The notes under the pieces were generated by a model. The model was not told the origin of the DNA. It saw only the letters and a list, made by a program, of their open reading frames with translations, and ran no database searches. Source: Candidatus Latescibacterota bacterium (GTDB taxonomy: Bacteria; Krumholzibacteriota; Krumholzibacteriia; LZORAL124-64-63). From it: a stretch of DNA of 58,304 nt. The stretch is from positions 1 through 58,304 of the forward strand of contig JAUSBL010000021.1 of the NCBI GenBank assembly GCA_030658975.1, in the 5' to 3' direction. Shown here in pieces: positions 56,169 to 58,304 of the stretch (position 1 is its first letter; the number at the start of each line of letters is the position of its first letter). The translations under genes were made by a program, and so were the position numbers.

Positions 56169-56542
56169 TGCCGCTCCTTCTCCTCGCGCTCCTTGCAGTC
56201 GATGCAGAGCCTGGCGTCGAGCTTGGCCTTGAGGCGCTCCAGCCCGATCTGCGCGCTGCAACCGGCGCAGACGCCGTAGCTGCGGTCCTCGATGCGCAGC
56301 AGGGCCTGCTCCAGCTGGTAGAGGTAGCGGCCCTCGCTGCTGGCGAACTGGATCGTGGTTTCGTACTGGAACTCGTCGCTGCCCTGGTCGGCCATGTGGT
56401 TCGAGTGGGCCTTGGCCAGGTCGCCCCCGAAGTCCTCCCCCTCGTGGTGGATGATCTTCGTGTGCTTGGCGAGCGACTTCTCGACGCGCTCCTTCTCCTC
56501 GAGGATGAGCTTCTGGAATCGCTCGAGTTCGGTCTTGCGCAT
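56165..56542 (-). CDS. dksA: DksA/TraR family zinc-finger protein
   Basis: The 125-residue protein has a long N-terminal coiled coil (LERFQKLILEEKERVEKSL). A C4 zinc finger follows (CAGCSAQIGLERLKAKLDA, then CIDCKEREEKER). DksA-type proteins bind RNA polymerase through the secondary channel with ppGpp, but many short FCB/delta versions are uncharacterised. It lies between ileS and lspA, a position often seen for this variant. Confidence 0.88.
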   Translation of the reverse strand: MRKTELERFQKLILEEKERVEKSLAKHTKIIHHEGEDFGGDLAKAHSNHMADQGSDEFQYETTIQFASSEGRYLYQLEQALLRIEDRSYGVCAGCSAQIGLERLKAKLDARLCIDCKEREEKERH

Positions 56543-56551
56543 GGTCCCTCC

Positions 56552-58304
56552 TCAGTTGACGGCCAGCCGGGCGATGGCCACTTCGATGGCGACGCCGTCG
56601 ACCTCGAAACTGTCGGTGTGGGGCAGATCCGGCGAGGCTGCGACCAGCTGCGCCAGTGTCTCGCCCGCGATCCGTTCCCCGAAGCGTTCCAGGGCGCGCC
56701 GTGCGTCGCCGTCGCCGGCGACCGCCAGGCGGATGCGGTCGGCGACCGCGAACCCGCTCTTCTTGCGCAGGTTCTGCACCCTGTTGATGACCTCGCGGGC
56801 CAGGCCCTCGTCGAGCAGCGACTCGTCGAGGGTCGTGTCCAGCGCCACGGTCATCCCGTCGACGGAACCGGCCGCCCAGGGGGCGAGCCCCTCCTCGGTG
56901 ACGCGCGCCTCCTCGAAGGTGATGCTCTCGGCCGCACCCTCGACGTCCAGCTCGACCGAGCCCGTGCGGCGCAGGGCGAGGGCCTGCTGCGGCGTCATCG
57001 CCGCGATGGCGCGGCCGGCGGCCGGCGCGCGCTTGCCGAAGCGCGGTCCCAGGGCCCGGAAGTCGGCCTTGGCCGACAGGCGGGCGACGCGCAGGGGATC
57101 GTCCAGCGCGGCGATCTCCTTGATGTTCAGCTCCTCGGCCAGGATGCCGCGCAGGTGCGGGTCGCCGAGGAGCGCTGCGGCGCGGTCGTCGTCGGCGTGC
57201 AGGAGCATCCGTCCCAGGGGCTGCCGGGTGCGGATCTGGGCATCCTGGCGCAGGCTCCGGCCCACGCCCACCACGGCCTGCGCCGCCGCCATGACCGCCT
57301 CGAGCTGCGCGTCGATGCGCGCGGCCTCGGCGGCCGGGTAGTCCGCGAGGTGGACCGAGCGCTCGCCGCCGCCGTGCAGCGCCCGGTAGATCTCCTCGGC
57401 GGTGAACGGGATCATCGGGGCGAGCAGCCGCACCGCGCCGTCCAGGACCTCGAACAGGGTCGCGAACGCGGCGCGCTTGTCGGGCGTGGTCTCCCCCTGC
57501 CAGAACCGGCGGCGCGACAGGCGCACGTACCAGTTGCTGACGTCGTCGATGACGAAGGCGCCGATCGCCTTGGCGGCGCGCGTGAAGTTCAGCTCCTCGA
57601 GGGCCGCGCGGGCCTCCGCCGCGGTGCTGTGCAGGCGGCTCAGCACCCAGCGGTCGAGCATCGACGCCGCGGCGGGTCCGTCGTCGCGCGGGTCCCAGGC
57701 GTCGAGGTTCGCGTAGAGCGAGAAGAAGGAGTAGACGTTCTCCAGCGTCGCCAGCAGCTTGCGGCGCGCCTCGGCCACGCCTTCGGCGTCGAAGCGGGTC
57801 GGGGTCCACAGCGGCGAGACGGTCAGCATGTACCAGCGCAGGGCGTCGGCCCCGTGCTCGCGCATCAGCGCCATCGGCTCGACGGTGTTGCCCAGGCTCT
57901 TGGACATCTTCTTGCCGTGCTTGTCCAGCACCAGCTCGATGGTCAGGCAGCTCTTGTAGCTGCTGCGCCCCGTCAGGAAGGTGCCGATCACGAGCATCGT
58001 GTAGAACCAGCCGCGGGTCTGGTCGATGCCCTCGCTGATGAAGTCCGCCGGGTACTGGCTCTCGAACAGCTCGCGGTTCTCGAACGGGTAGTGGTACTGG
58101 GCGAAGGGCATGGCCCCGCTGTCGAACCAGCAGTCGATGACCTCGGGCGTGCGCCGCATGACGCCGCCGCAGCCCGCCCGCGCGCAGGGGAAGGTCAGGT
58201 CGTCGACGAAGGGCCGGTGCAGGTCGAGCCGCGACTGGTCCGCGCCCGTCAGCTGCGTGAGGTCGTCGCGGCAGGTCGGCAGGTGCTGCTGCCCGCAGGC
58301 GTCG
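56552..58304 (-). CDS. ileS: Isoleucyl-tRNA synthetase, C-terminal 583 residues (cut by right edge)
   Basis: The frame is open to the window edge. It contains RTPEVIDCWFDSGAMPFAQ, the KMSKS loop (DKHGKKMSKSLGNTVEP), DISNWYVR-type VSNWYVRLSRRRFW and an anticodon-binding domain. The long C-terminal part (DALRRTGSV-like region through VAIEVAIARLAVN) resembles the larger, eukaryote-like class of IleRS rather than the E. coli zinc-finger-terminated form. It charges tRNA-Ile in the cytoplasm. The N-terminal HIGH motif and editing domain lie outside the window. Confidence 0.95.
   Translation of the reverse strand, partial: DACGQQHLPTCRDDLTQLTGADQSRLDLHRPFVDDLTFPCARAGCGGVMRRTPEVIDCWFDSGAMPFAQYHYPFENRELFESQYPADFISEGIDQTRGWFYTMLVIGTFLTGRSSYKSCLTIELVLDKHGKKMSKSLGNTVEPMALMREHGADALRWYMLTVSPLWTPTRFDAEGVAEARRKLLATLENVYSFFSLYANLDAWDPRDDGPAAASMLDRWVLSRLHSTAAEARAALEELNFTRAAKAIGAFVIDDVSNWYVRLSRRRFWQGETTPDKRAAFATLFEVLDGAVRLLAPMIPFTAEEIYRALHGGGERSVHLADYPAAEAARIDAQLEAVMAAAQAVVGVGRSLRQDAQIRTRQPLGRMLLHADDDRAAALLGDPHLRGILAEELNIKEIAALDDPLRVARLSAKADFRALGPRFGKRAPAAGRAIAAMTPQQALALRRTGSVELDVEGAAESITFEEARVTEEGLAPWAAGSVDGMTVALDTTLDESLLDEGLAREVINRVQNLRKKSGFAVADRIRLAVAGDGDARRALERFGERIAGETLAQLVAASPDLPHTDSFEVDGVAIEVAIARLAVN

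Overview
The window is GC-rich (about 70 percent), densely coding bacterial DNA. The gene content points to a diderm with lipopolysaccharide: waaA (Kdo transferase), a GT9 heptosyltransferase-like protein, lspA and several lipoproteins. A gingipain-type C25 protease with a FlgD-like C-terminal domain, thrombospondin type 3 repeats, a dockerin-like tail, DUF5683 and an archaeal-type glmM together suggest an uncultured lineage of the FCB group (Krumholzibacteriota/Eisenbacteria-like). That placement is inferred from gene content only. I see no phage, insertion sequence, plasmid function or CRISPR array.

Layout. 1-20.9 kb is one long minus-strand block. It opens with tRNA-Phe and tRNA-Thr, then glmM-glmS-ridA, a tRNA-Sec, a diacylglycerol-kinase-like gene, a DUF5683 gene, lepA, lepB, hemW, hrcA-grpE-dnaJ, rsmE, yqeY, cvpA, mutS2, dnaG and rpoD. 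Two tRNAs and a small partial gene close the block at the left edge. Many neighbours overlap by 4 nt (ATGA or GTGA), so translational coupling is common. 21-25 kb holds uvrA-galE, divergent from mazG. 25.8-30 kb is a minus-strand operon of two CNNM/CorC-type membrane proteins, a DUF1844 protein and a TSP3-repeat envelope protein. Interlocked promoters separate it from GT9-waaA. queE-queC follow (preQ0 synthesis).

33.9-51.5 kb is the accessory, envelope-directed part. It contains an unrecognised lipoprotein followed by an M1 aminopeptidase, a nine-heme cytochrome c lipoprotein with a collagen-like linker, and a DPP III-like (NUDT3-type) zinc peptidase lipoprotein. Three related secreted proteins (40.5, 49.1 and 50.1 kb) end in the same short motif, SW-x-x-[VI]-K-x-LY. 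An operon of C25 protease, SpoIID-like protein and NagZ-like glycosidase ends at tRNA-Asp. A secreted protein with a degenerate dockerin-like tail closes the region. This part has the clearest promoters (TTGxxx, 17 nt, TAxxxT), several hairpin terminators and the most unexplained biology.

51.7-58.3 kb returns to housekeeping genes. A 56-aa membrane protein has its stop codon inside tRNA-Val(TAC). It is followed by mltG-ruvX with an RsbW-like ATPase and a STAS antagonist, then rluD-lspA-dksA-ileS, with ileS cut by the right edge.

The best candidate for something undescribed is the set of three secreted proteins with a shared domain and a shared C-terminal motif, close to a dockerin-like protein and a gingipain-like protease. 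They may define a family-specific surface-targeting or assembly system; that is inference.
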